Positions 40,657 to 47,582 of a stretch of 47,582 bases of DNA are shown here, in pieces (position 1 is the stretch's first letter; each line of letters opens with the position of its first letter). Where the stretch lies: the NCBI GenBank assembly GCA_902761585.1, contig CACWKX010000022.1, positions 1 through 47,582 on the forward strand. The letters run 5' to 3'. The position numbers were made by a program, and so were the translations under genes. Source of the DNA: an uncultured Lachnospiraceae bacterium (GTDB taxonomy: Bacteria > Bacillota > Clostridia > Lachnospirales > Lachnospiraceae). Below the pieces are notes generated by a model. The model made no database searches. It was not told where the DNA came from and saw nothing but the letters and a program-made list of their open reading frames with translations.

Positions 40657-41739
40657 ATGAAGAGAGTAGGTCTGCTGACTTCCGGAGGCGATTGCCAGGC
40701 GCTGAACGCGACAATGCGCGGCATCGTAAAGGCATTGTCCAACAACATTGACGAGCTGGAAGTATATGGGTTCATGAACGGGTATCAGGGCATGATACAT
40801 GGGGATTACCGGCTTCTGACAAGCAAGGATTTCTCCGGCATCCTGACAAAGGGCGGAACCATCCTCGGCTCCTCCCGGACGCCTTTCAAGACAATCAATG
40901 ACCCGGATGAGAATGGGCTGAACAAGGTTGAGGCGATGATGCAGAATTACTACAAGCTTCGCCTGGACTGCCTGTATGTTCTAGGGGGAAATGGGAGCCA
41001 GAAGACGGCGAACCTTCTGAGCGAGAAAGGACTCAATGTCATCCATTTGCCGAAGACCATTGACAATGACATCTGGGGAACCGACATGACGTTTGGCTTC
41101 TACAGCGCTGTCAACATCGCGACGGAGGCGATTGACTGCATCCACACGACGGCGGCATCTCACAACCGTGTCTTTATCGTCGAGATCATGGGGCACAAGG
41201 TTGGCTGGCTGACCCTGTACGCCGGAATTGCCGGAGGCGCGGATGTCATCCTGATTCCGGAGATCCCGTATCGGATAGACAAGGTCATCGAGGCCATCAA
41301 CAAGAGAACAAAGTCAGGAAAGGGTTTCACGGTTCTGGCCGTCGCGGAAGGCGCGGTCTGTGCGGATGACCTGAAGCTTTCCAAGAAAGAATACAAGAAG
41401 AAGATGGAAAGCAACCATTATCCGTCTGTTGCCTATGAGCTGGCAGACCAGATCCTTGCGAAGACCGGCAACGAGGTGCGCATCACCGTCCCGGGCCATA
41501 CACAGCGAGGCGGAGCGCCGTGCCCGTACGACCGTGCACTTTCGACAAGGCTTGGTGTTGCCGGGGCAAAGGCGTTTCTGGATGGAGAGTTCGGCGTGAT
41601 GATCGGCATTGTCCACGATAAGACGGTCCGCCTGCCGATGAAGGAGAGCGCGGGCAAGCTGAAGGTCGTCGAGAAGGACAACCAGTTTGTCAAAGAGGCG
41701 AAGATGCTTGGCATCAGTTTCGGCGACGAGGATGTCTGA
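40657..41739 (+). CDS. 6-phosphofructokinase, mixed ATP/PPi-type signature
   Basis: A 360-residue glycolytic enzyme phosphorylating fructose-6-phosphate. The N terminus TSGGDCQALNATMRG and the active-site segment TIDNDIWGTDMTFGF are clear. Two donor-determining sites are unusual: GGNGS (Asn where Escherichia PfkA has Asp103, Gly at 104) and PKTIDND (Lys at the 124 position, as in PPi-dependent enzymes). Donor use is therefore uncertain. A purine-rich AGGGAACGGA lies before the ATG. It is monocistronic, with its own promoter and terminator. Confidence 0.88.
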   Translation: MKRVGLLTSGGDCQALNATMRGIVKALSNNIDELEVYGFMNGYQGMIHGDYRLLTSKDFSGILTKGGTILGSSRTPFKTINDPDENGLNKVEAMMQNYYKLRLDCLYVLGGNGSQKTANLLSEKGLNVIHLPKTIDNDIWGTDMTFGFYSAVNIATEAIDCIHTTAASHNRVFIVEIMGHKVGWLTLYAGIAGGADVILIPEIPYRIDKVIEAINKRTKSGKGFTVLAVAEGAVCADDLKLSKKEYKKKMESNHYPSVAYELADQILAKTGNEVRITVPGHTQRGGAPCPYDRALSTRLGVAGAKAFLDGEFGVMIGIVHDKTVRLPMKESAGKLKVVEKDNQFVKEAKMLGISFGDEDV

Positions 41740-41881
41740 CAGAAAAGCCGCTGCTGCAGGAAGAGACCGACTGCCGGGCGTGTGATCTTTGGCTGGTCAG
41801 GCGTCAGAAGCGGTGTGCGGCCGGAAGAAAAGCCGGAGACTCGTACCGGGCCAGAATGAATAAAGAAAAGAGAAGGTGACA

Positions 41882-41918
41882 GACTGCCGCTCCGGATTCA
41901 CCGGGGCGGCAGTCATTT
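41882..41918 (+). terminator. terminator of the phosphofructokinase gene
   Basis: GACTGCCGC (41882-41890) pairs with GCGGCAGTC (41906-41914), followed by ATTTTGT. The rest of the gap 41740-41973 shows nothing clear. Confidence 0.7.
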
Positions 41919-41973
41919 TGTCAGGCAGCTGCTCAGGCAGGAGTGCCCAGGCGGTTTGACAGGAGGAGAATTC

Positions 41974-43608
41974 GTGGGTTATCAGGCACTTTACAGGAAA
42001 TACCGCCCTCAGACATTTGAGGATGTAAAAGGGCAGGATGTGATCATCAGAACACTCCGCAACCAGATCCGGACGGGACGGATCGGCCATGCTTATCTGT
42101 TCTGCGGCAGCCGCGGAACCGGTAAGACGACTGTGGCGAAGATCTTCGCGAAGGCGATAAACTGTGAGAACCTGCAGGATGGCGATCCTTGTCTGGCTTG
42201 CAGAAGCTGCAGGGCGATTGCAGATGGGGCTTCCATGAATGTCATCGAGATGGATGCTGCATCCAGAAACAGCGTCGACGACTTCAGACAGATCATCGAT
42301 GAGATTGCCTATCCGCCTGCTGACGGCCGGTATAAGGTTTACATCATCGATGAGGTGCACATGCTGTCAGGGGCAGCCTTCAATGCGTTTTTGAAGACGC
42401 TCGAGGAACCGCCGGCATATGCGGTATTCATTCTGGCTACCACAGATCCGCAGAAGCTGCCGGATACCATCCTGTCGCGCTGCCAGCGGTACGACTTTCA
42501 CCGGATTTCGTCAGATGTGATCGAAAAGAGGCTTCAGGAGGTTCTTGCGCAGGAACAGATTGAAGCGGAGGAGAAGGCTGTCCGGTACATTGCCAGGAAG
42601 GCAGAGGGCGGAATGCGTGATGCCCTGAGCATCATGGATCAGTGCGTCTCCTTTTATACAGGCGGGAGACTGACCTATGAGCAAGTGCTCGATGTCCTTG
42701 GAACGGCGCCGCGGACGCAGTACGCGGTCATGCTGAGCCAGACGCTGCAGTTCGACTGCTCCGGCCTTCTTTCAACATTTGACAGCCTGCTGATGGGCGG
42801 ACGGGATACGCGGCAGATCATCGGAGATTTTACCTGGTATCTGAGGGACCTGCTGCTGTTCAAGGCATCCGGCGGCACAGCGGAATCGCTGAATCTGACG
42901 GATGAGGATGCGGAAGAGCTGCTCAAGGCAGGGAAAAATGTCTCAGAGGACAGGCTGATGTACCTGATCGCGGTCCTGTCAGAGGTTGCAGGCGACCTCC
43001 GGACCGCCTCGAATCCCCGGATCACGGCGGAAGTCGGGCTGATCAGACTGTGCCGGCCGGAAACGTCCGGGGCAGATTCCCTTGCCGCTTCAGCCCGTCT
43101 TGACGAGGTGTCGCAGCAGACTGCAGAGCTGTCCGAACGACTGAAGCGTGTGGAGGAGGCCATCCGGGATGGCAGGATGATTGCTGCTCCCGGGGCAGAA
43201 CAGGACGGAGAGAAGGCTTCAGGAAAGGCGGGCGATGCAGACCGCCGGGCGCCGAAGCTGGTGGCGCCGGAGCTGTTTTCACGGATACAGGGACAGTGGA
43301 AGAACACCCTTCAGGCAATGAAGGATCCCGGAACGGGAAGCATTATGGCGAATCTTGCAGAGCCGTGGTACAATTCCAGTGATCAGGAGACCTTGTATGT
43401 CGCCTTTGATGACGACTGGGTGAAAGCGTACCGGGACAACCAGAAGGTAAAAGAAGAATTTCAGGATATTCTGGAGGCCAAGTATGGTGTGCGCCCGGAG
43501 GTCCGGTTTGTCTCAAAGTGCGAGATGCAGCAGCGGACGGATTCCGTGCGGGTTCAGGACGCGGCAAAGATTGAGGGAATTGATTTTCCGATTGAGGAAG
43601 AGGACTAA
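41974..43608 (+). CDS. dnaX: DNA polymerase III gamma/tau subunit
   Basis: A 544-residue clamp-loader ATPase. Walker A is GSRGTGKTT, the four-Cys zinc module is in CENLQDGDPCLACRSC, Walker B/DExx is IIDEVHML, and sensor 1 is ILATTDPQKLPDTILSRCQRYDF. The start is GTG 41974, with AGGAGGAG 6 bases upstream. The C-terminal 250 residues are the domain III and linker region. I see no A-rich slippery site for gamma formation. It heads dnaX-ybaB-recR, the conserved Firmicutes order. Confidence 0.95.
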   Translation: MGYQALYRKYRPQTFEDVKGQDVIIRTLRNQIRTGRIGHAYLFCGSRGTGKTTVAKIFAKAINCENLQDGDPCLACRSCRAIADGASMNVIEMDAASRNSVDDFRQIIDEIAYPPADGRYKVYIIDEVHMLSGAAFNAFLKTLEEPPAYAVFILATTDPQKLPDTILSRCQRYDFHRISSDVIEKRLQEVLAQEQIEAEEKAVRYIARKAEGGMRDALSIMDQCVSFYTGGRLTYEQVLDVLGTAPRTQYAVMLSQTLQFDCSGLLSTFDSLLMGGRDTRQIIGDFTWYLRDLLLFKASGGTAESLNLTDEDAEELLKAGKNVSEDRLMYLIAVLSEVAGDLRTASNPRITAEVGLIRLCRPETSGADSLAASARLDEVSQQTAELSERLKRVEEAIRDGRMIAAPGAEQDGEKASGKAGDADRRAPKLVAPELFSRIQGQWKNTLQAMKDPGTGSIMANLAEPWYNSSDQETLYVAFDDDWVKAYRDNQKVKEEFQDILEAKYGVRPEVRFVSKCEMQQRTDSVRVQDAAKIEGIDFPIEEED

Positions 43609-43632
43609 GAAACAACGAAGAGGAGAAGAGAG

Positions 43633-43974
43633 ATGGCAAGAAGAGGCGGTTTTCCAGGCGGTATGGGCAATATGAACAACCTGATGAAGCAGGCGCAGAA
43701 GATGCAGAAGGCGATTCAGGAGCAGCAGGCTGCCCTTGAAGAAAAAGAGTATACAGCCAAGGCGGGCGGCGGCGCTGTCAGCATCACAGTCAGCGGGAAG
43801 AAGGAAATCACGAAGGTGACAATCGATCCGGATGCGGTCGATCCGGAGGATGTCGAGATGCTGCAGGACATGATTCAGGCTGCCGCAAATGAAGCGCTCC
43901 GGGCGGCTGACGAAGATGCCCAGAAAGCGATGGGCGGACTGACCGGCGGACTTGGAACAGGATTCGGGCTGTAA
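43633..43974 (+). CDS. ybaB: nucleoid-associated protein, YbaB/EbfC family
   Basis: A 113-residue DNA-binding protein. The Gly/Met-rich N terminus (GGFPGGMGNMNNLMKQAQKMQKA) leads to the helical and beta core (GGGAVSITVSGKKEITKVTIDP). It lies between dnaX and recR, 24 bases after dnaX with GAGGAG upstream, as in most Firmicutes. The Gly-rich tail (GGLTGGLGTGFGL) is typical. Confidence 0.95.
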   Translation: MARRGGFPGGMGNMNNLMKQAQKMQKAIQEQQAALEEKEYTAKAGGGAVSITVSGKKEITKVTIDPDAVDPEDVEMLQDMIQAAANEALRAADEDAQKAMGGLTGGLGTGFGL

Positions 43975-43977
43975 AAG

Positions 43978-44574
43978 ATGGAGTATTATGGAAGTCAGAT
44001 CAACAATCTGATCCAGCACCTGGCAGCGCTGCCGGGGATTGGCGGAAAGACAGCGCAGAGACTGGCGTTTCACATTGTGAGGATGCCGAAGGACCAGGCG
44101 GACGCACTTGCAAAGTCGATTACAGACGCGAGAGAGCATGTCCGCTACTGCAAGGTGTGCGGGACAATGACGGACGCTGAGATCTGTCCGATCTGCGCAG
44201 ACGGGAAGAGAGACCACAGTACCATCATGGTGGTGGAAAACAGCAGGGACCTCGCAGCCTATGAGAAGACCGGAAAATACAGCGGCGTTTATCATGTGCT
44301 CGGCGGAGCCATTTCCCCGATGCTGGGAGTCGGGCCGTCTGATATCCGGCTGAAGGAGCTCATGCAGCGGCTGCAGGGGGATGTGAAGGAAGTGATTATC
44401 GCAACCGGATCCAGTCTGGAGGGCGAGACGACGGCGATGTACATCAGCAAGCTGATTAAGCCTACCGGAATCAAGGTTTCCCGCATTGCGAGCGGAGTGC
44501 CGGTCGGAGGGGATCTGGAATATATTGACGAGGTGACACTCCTGCGGGCGCTGGAGGGCAGGACAGAGCTCTGA
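43978..44574 (+). CDS. recR: recombination mediator protein RecR
   Basis: A 198-residue protein of the RecF repair pathway. A helix-hairpin-helix (LAALPGIGGKTAQRLAFHI) is followed by a four-Cys zinc finger (CKVCGTMTDAEICPIC), a Toprim domain (TIMVVENSRDLAAYEK) and the conserved YHVLGGAISPMLGVGP. It starts 4 bases after the ybaB stop. Confidence 0.96.
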   Translation: MEYYGSQINNLIQHLAALPGIGGKTAQRLAFHIVRMPKDQADALAKSITDAREHVRYCKVCGTMTDAEICPICADGKRDHSTIMVVENSRDLAAYEKTGKYSGVYHVLGGAISPMLGVGPSDIRLKELMQRLQGDVKEVIIATGSSLEGETTAMYISKLIKPTGIKVSRIASGVPVGGDLEYIDEVTLLRALEGRTEL

Positions 44575-44631
44575 GAAAGCCGGATCAACAATCACATCGA
44601 CGGAAGACGATCTTAGCGGAAGGATGGGCTG

Positions 44632-45885
44632 ATGAAGGATCAACTGAAAAAGCTCTGGGAGATGATCTCTTTCAGAACCCTCTGGGATCAGGATGAGGAG
44701 GACGACTGGGAGGACTTCGATACCAGGGAAGACTATATATCCGGCTCGGAGGGGAGAAAGCATGCCAGCCCGGTGAGGAATCCGCTCTATATCTGGCTCG
44801 TCGTGGCGGCACTGTGCGCAGCCGCCATCGTGGGATGGCAGGCAATGAGCAGAAGGCATCTGTATACTTCTTATAAAAAGACAGCTTCCTGGAAGGGAGA
44901 GGATATTTCGGGCACATCCTACGTCAGGCTTGGCAGCGATTTTGTGAAATATGGAGCAGATGGCGTAACGCTTGTCAATGCAAGCAACGAGACGCTCTGG
45001 AGCAATGCCTACACCATGCAGGCGACGGCGTCTGATCAGTGCGGGAAATCGATCCTGATCTATGAGCTGCAGGGAAACCAGGTCCTTGTAGCGGACAAGA
45101 GCGGAGTAATCGGACAATATCAAACCGACCTGCCGATTCTGAAGGGCTCTGTTGCGTCAAATGGTGTGAGCGCATTTCTGCTGAAGAACGATTCGGATGT
45201 CCTGATCAGACTCTACTCACCGGATGGTTCTACGCTCGCGGAGGTAAAGCCAACGCTGGAGCAGACAGGGCAGCCGATCGCACTCGACCTATCTGAAAAT
45301 GCGACCAGGCTTATGGTATCGGCAGCGAAGGTCGGATCCGGAACCGTGGATGCAGAGATTCTGTTCTATGACTTCTCGTCTGCGTCAGAGTCGGAAGAAA
45401 AACATGTAACCGGGAATATCAGCTATACGGATGAGCTGTTTGGAGAAGTATTTTTTGCGGATGACCGGACCCCGGTCGCGGTCGCAAACGATCGGTTTAT
45501 TGTTTTCACCGGAACAAAGGATCCGAAAGAACGGGCCAATGTGGAAATTACCGGTGAGATTTCAAGCGTATTTCATGACGAAGACCACGTGGGTTTCGTG
45601 TGCCTGAGCGATGATGCCGCGAACCGGTATGAGCTGTCAGTGTATACGATGAGGGGAAAACAGACAATGGACACCTTGTTTAATGAAGGGTACCAGTCTG
45701 TTGTGCTTGACTCGGGTGAGATTCTGCTCTGGTCACAGCGGCACATGATGTCGTACACGCCAGGCGGGGTCAAACGATTTGACAGTGACTTTGACCAAAA
45801 AATAGGATTGTTCGCAAAAATACCTGGATTCAGAAGATACTGTATTCTGTCCAACTCTGGAATCACAAGAATCAAAGCGGAGTGA
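44632..45885 (+). CDS. DUF5711-family membrane-anchored protein
   Basis: A 417-residue protein of unknown function, common next to recR in Lachnospiraceae. A 50-residue acidic cytoplasmic N terminus precedes one membrane helix (IWLVVAALCAAAIVGW, about residues 52-68). The large outer part has repeated beta strands of propeller type (VKYGADGVTLVNASNETLW, VLVADKSGVIGQYQTDL). It lies between recR and a CvpA-like gene. No catalytic motif is visible. Confidence 0.8.
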   Translation: MKDQLKKLWEMISFRTLWDQDEEDDWEDFDTREDYISGSEGRKHASPVRNPLYIWLVVAALCAAAIVGWQAMSRRHLYTSYKKTASWKGEDISGTSYVRLGSDFVKYGADGVTLVNASNETLWSNAYTMQATASDQCGKSILIYELQGNQVLVADKSGVIGQYQTDLPILKGSVASNGVSAFLLKNDSDVLIRLYSPDGSTLAEVKPTLEQTGQPIALDLSENATRLMVSAAKVGSGTVDAEILFYDFSSASESEEKHVTGNISYTDELFGEVFFADDRTPVAVANDRFIVFTGTKDPKERANVEITGEISSVFHDEDHVGFVCLSDDAANRYELSVYTMRGKQTMDTLFNEGYQSVVLDSGEILLWSQRHMMSYTPGGVKRFDSDFDQKIGLFAKIPGFRRYCILSNSGITRIKAE

Positions 45886-45910
45886 GCAGGATCATCAGAA
45901 GGGGAACGCT

Positions 45911-47122
45911 ATGAATATCATGCTGATCATTGTAAGCCTGGTACTGTTTTTGTGTTCTGTAAGCGGTCTGATCGCCGGATTCCTGAAGAAGGCATCCGGC
46001 CTTCTTTCATTTATCCTTGCAGGGATGCTTGTGACGGCGCTTCTTCCGACTGTGACAGGCTGGCTTCGAAACGACACACCGCTTTATGGGCTGATCAGGG
46101 AACAGTGCGCAGCGGCGGCAGGAGAAATAGCAAAGAACACCATCGCGGGAACATTCTCTTCCTCATCCGGTGAGACAGGGAGCGGGAGCGCCTCTGACCA
46201 GCTGCCGTCCTCATCTTCAGGATCTCCCTCATCCGGAAATGAAGCCTTCTACAATGCAGACGGCTCGGTCGACAGAGCGGCGGTGAAGTCCATGCTGAAT
46301 CAGTACGGCTATGATAGTTCCGCGATTGATAACCTGACAGATGACCAGATCAAAGCGCTGATTGCCCAGTATGCCGGCATATCAGCAGGGGTTCTGGGCG
46401 CGGGGGAAGCACCCGGGCTGTATGATCTGTATGATCAAGCCGGTGCAGGGGTTCTGGGCGCGGGGGAAGCACCCCTTCTGATCCTGGATTTTCCGGGGAA
46501 TGTCCCGGGGATTTTACAGCGATGGAATATTTCCCGGTCAGAAGCGCTTCTGACAACTGCAGATGACGCAGCTGGCAGCACATCGGACGGACAGAATCAG
46601 GGCGCGGCTACCGAATCGGAGAAACTGAAGGCGCTCTCTGCTCTGATGGGGAATATGACAGCGGCTGACAAGCGTAAATTCATCGAATCGCTTCCGATCC
46701 CGCAGTATCTTCAGGAGCAGATGGAGACCTTCAACAACAGTGAGGGATACAGGAAACTCGGGGCGGATGATTTTGCGTCGTATATTGTCAATTACTTTGC
46801 CAGTCTGATTCTGAACGTGGCAGCGTATATCGTAACCTTGCTGATTGCATGGGGGCTCATCAGGCTGGTGATCGGCGCAGCCGGTATTTTCTCGCGGCTC
46901 CCGATTATTCGGACAGCGAACCATGCACTGGGGCTTGGAGCGGGCATTCTGCAGGGGCTCCTGATTGTATGGATGCTGATGATGGTTCTCTCGTTCTTTG
47001 CAGCAACACCGGCAGGACAAAATCTGATGGCACAGGTCTATAATAACCCATTCCTGGAGCTGCTTTACAACACCAATCCGCTGATGAAAGGGGCTTCTTC
47101 TGCGCTGAAGGGAATCATGTAA
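45911..47122 (+). CDS. CvpA-family membrane protein with a low-complexity insertion
   Basis: A 403-residue protein with two N-terminal membrane helices (LIIVSLVLFLCSVSGLIAGFLKKASGLLSFILAG) and two C-terminal ones (AAYIVTLLIAWGLIRLVIG, LGAGILQGLLIVWMLMMVLSF), the CvpA/colicin V production pattern. The middle 200 residues are a Ser/Gly/Ala-rich extracellular region holding a 10-residue repeat. The family is linked to envelope homeostasis, but the exact role is unknown. A purine-rich AAGGGGAACG precedes the ATG. Confidence 0.8.
   Translation: MNIMLIIVSLVLFLCSVSGLIAGFLKKASGLLSFILAGMLVTALLPTVTGWLRNDTPLYGLIREQCAAAAGEIAKNTIAGTFSSSSGETGSGSASDQLPSSSSGSPSSGNEAFYNADGSVDRAAVKSMLNQYGYDSSAIDNLTDDQIKALIAQYAGISAGVLGAGEAPGLYDLYDQAGAGVLGAGEAPLLILDFPGNVPGILQRWNISRSEALLTTADDAAGSTSDGQNQGAATESEKLKALSALMGNMTAADKRKFIESLPIPQYLQEQMETFNNSEGYRKLGADDFASYIVNYFASLILNVAAYIVTLLIAWGLIRLVIGAAGIFSRLPIIRTANHALGLGAGILQGLLIVWMLMMVLSFFAATPAGQNLMAQVYNNPFLELLYNTNPLMKGASSALKGIM
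46385..46474 (+). repeat. 30-bp exact repeat with 60-bp period in the CvpA-like gene
   Basis: Bases 46385-46414 recur at 46445-46474 and encode GVLGAGEAP twice, 20 residues apart. Confidence 0.9.
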
Positions 47123-47191
47123 CAGAAAAAGCATGCTGCGGCAGCAGTGACAGGACGGTGATAAAAACATAAAAAAACAAGAAAAAAGGTG

Positions 47192-47220
47192 TTGACATCC
47201 CTATGACCGGGTGTTATTAT
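47192..47220 (+). promoter_or_regulatory. strong rRNA promoter
   Basis: A perfect TTGACA (47192-47197) and TATTAT (47215-47220), with a 17-base spacer and an extended TG, follow an A-rich UP-like tract (47161-47190). Confidence 0.85.
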
Positions 47221-47226
47221 AGCCGA

Positions 47227-47404
47227 GTCGCCGATGAAAAGGCAGGCTTCATTAAACAAGTAAGCCTGATCGGTGAACGGAGTACCTTGATAACTGAACA
47301 GTGAAACAACCTTGAAAGTTCTAAAAAGTTTTATTTAAGGAACTGACCTTTAAACAGTAAAAGGGATAAGAGATGTCAGCAGCATCTTCGATCCGAATCA
47401 AATT
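47227..47404 (+). other. rRNA leader region
   Basis: About 178 bases between the predicted start point and the 16S 5' end. It contains CTTGATAACTGAACAG (about 47287-47302), a motif resembling the CTTTGAAAACTGAACA sequence of Bacillus rRNA leaders. No gene is present. Confidence 0.6.

Positions 47405-47582
<178 letters not shown>

Overview
The window looks like a chromosomal segment of a GC-rich Clostridia member, most probably Lachnospiraceae. The evidence is the strong AGGAGG-type ribosome sites, a large Bacillus/Clostridium-type SRP RNA with an Alu domain, a DUF5711-like protein between recR and a CvpA-type gene, a GHKL/LytTR two-component pair, and many binding-protein transporters. I see no phage, transposase, integrase or CRISPR array.

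Layout. 0-5.6 kb: an iron alcohol dehydrogenase (minus), divergent from a glycogen branching enzyme, then a secreted lysozyme-like/SH3 protein and a small secreted protein (minus). 5.8-8.6 kb: LytTR response regulator and a 7TM GHKL sensor. 8.8-11.4 kb: HtrA protease, SRP RNA, tadA and tRNA-Ser(CGA) (minus). 11.6-12.5 kb: a secreted C39-like protein (minus). 12.7-21.4 kb: a complete six-subunit energy-converting [NiFe] hydrogenase (echABCDEF) followed by hypC, hypD, hypE and hypA, then a nitroreductase. 22.1-23.5 kb: modA and a ModE-type regulator (minus) behind two tandem ModE-like boxes. 23.8-25.5 kb: a TerB-C-like protein. 25.5-30.5 kb: MarR regulator and a heterodimeric ABC exporter. 30.8-33.3 kb: amino-acid ABC importer. 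33.5-35.7 kb: two G3E (CobW-type) GTPases, one with a long His-rich metal-binding loop, the other apparently fused to a DUF1980/TIGR03943-like domain. 36-40.6 kb: an mglBAC-type galactose importer whose permease carries a coiled-coil N-terminal extension of about 220 residues. 40.6-41.7 kb: a phosphofructokinase. 42-47.1 kb: dnaX, ybaB, recR, DUF5711 and cvpA-like, leading into an rRNA operon whose 16S gene starts at about 47405 and runs off the window.

How it fits together. Ech couples H2 formation from reduced ferredoxin to ion translocation in fermenting anaerobes, and the adjacent hyp genes build its NiFe(CN)2CO centre. The large subunit ends right after its last NiFe-binding cysteines, so no maturation protease is expected and none is present. 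hypB and hypF are not in the window. The order SRP RNA/tadA, then dnaX-ybaB-recR and rRNA, recalls the Bacillus order tadA-scr-dnaX-yaaK-recR-rrnA, but here about 30 kb (hydrogenase, transporters, metal GTPases) separates the two halves, which suggests an inserted or rearranged accessory block.

The most unusual features are: the duplicated 36-residue module and long tail on EchF, with charged tails on EchC and EchD; the coiled-coil MglC; the G3E pair; a sensor kinase with Gln where the phospho-His is expected; the duplicated ModE box; and a scatter of short duplications (39, 39, 60, 61 and 93 bp periods) in otherwise ordinary genes.
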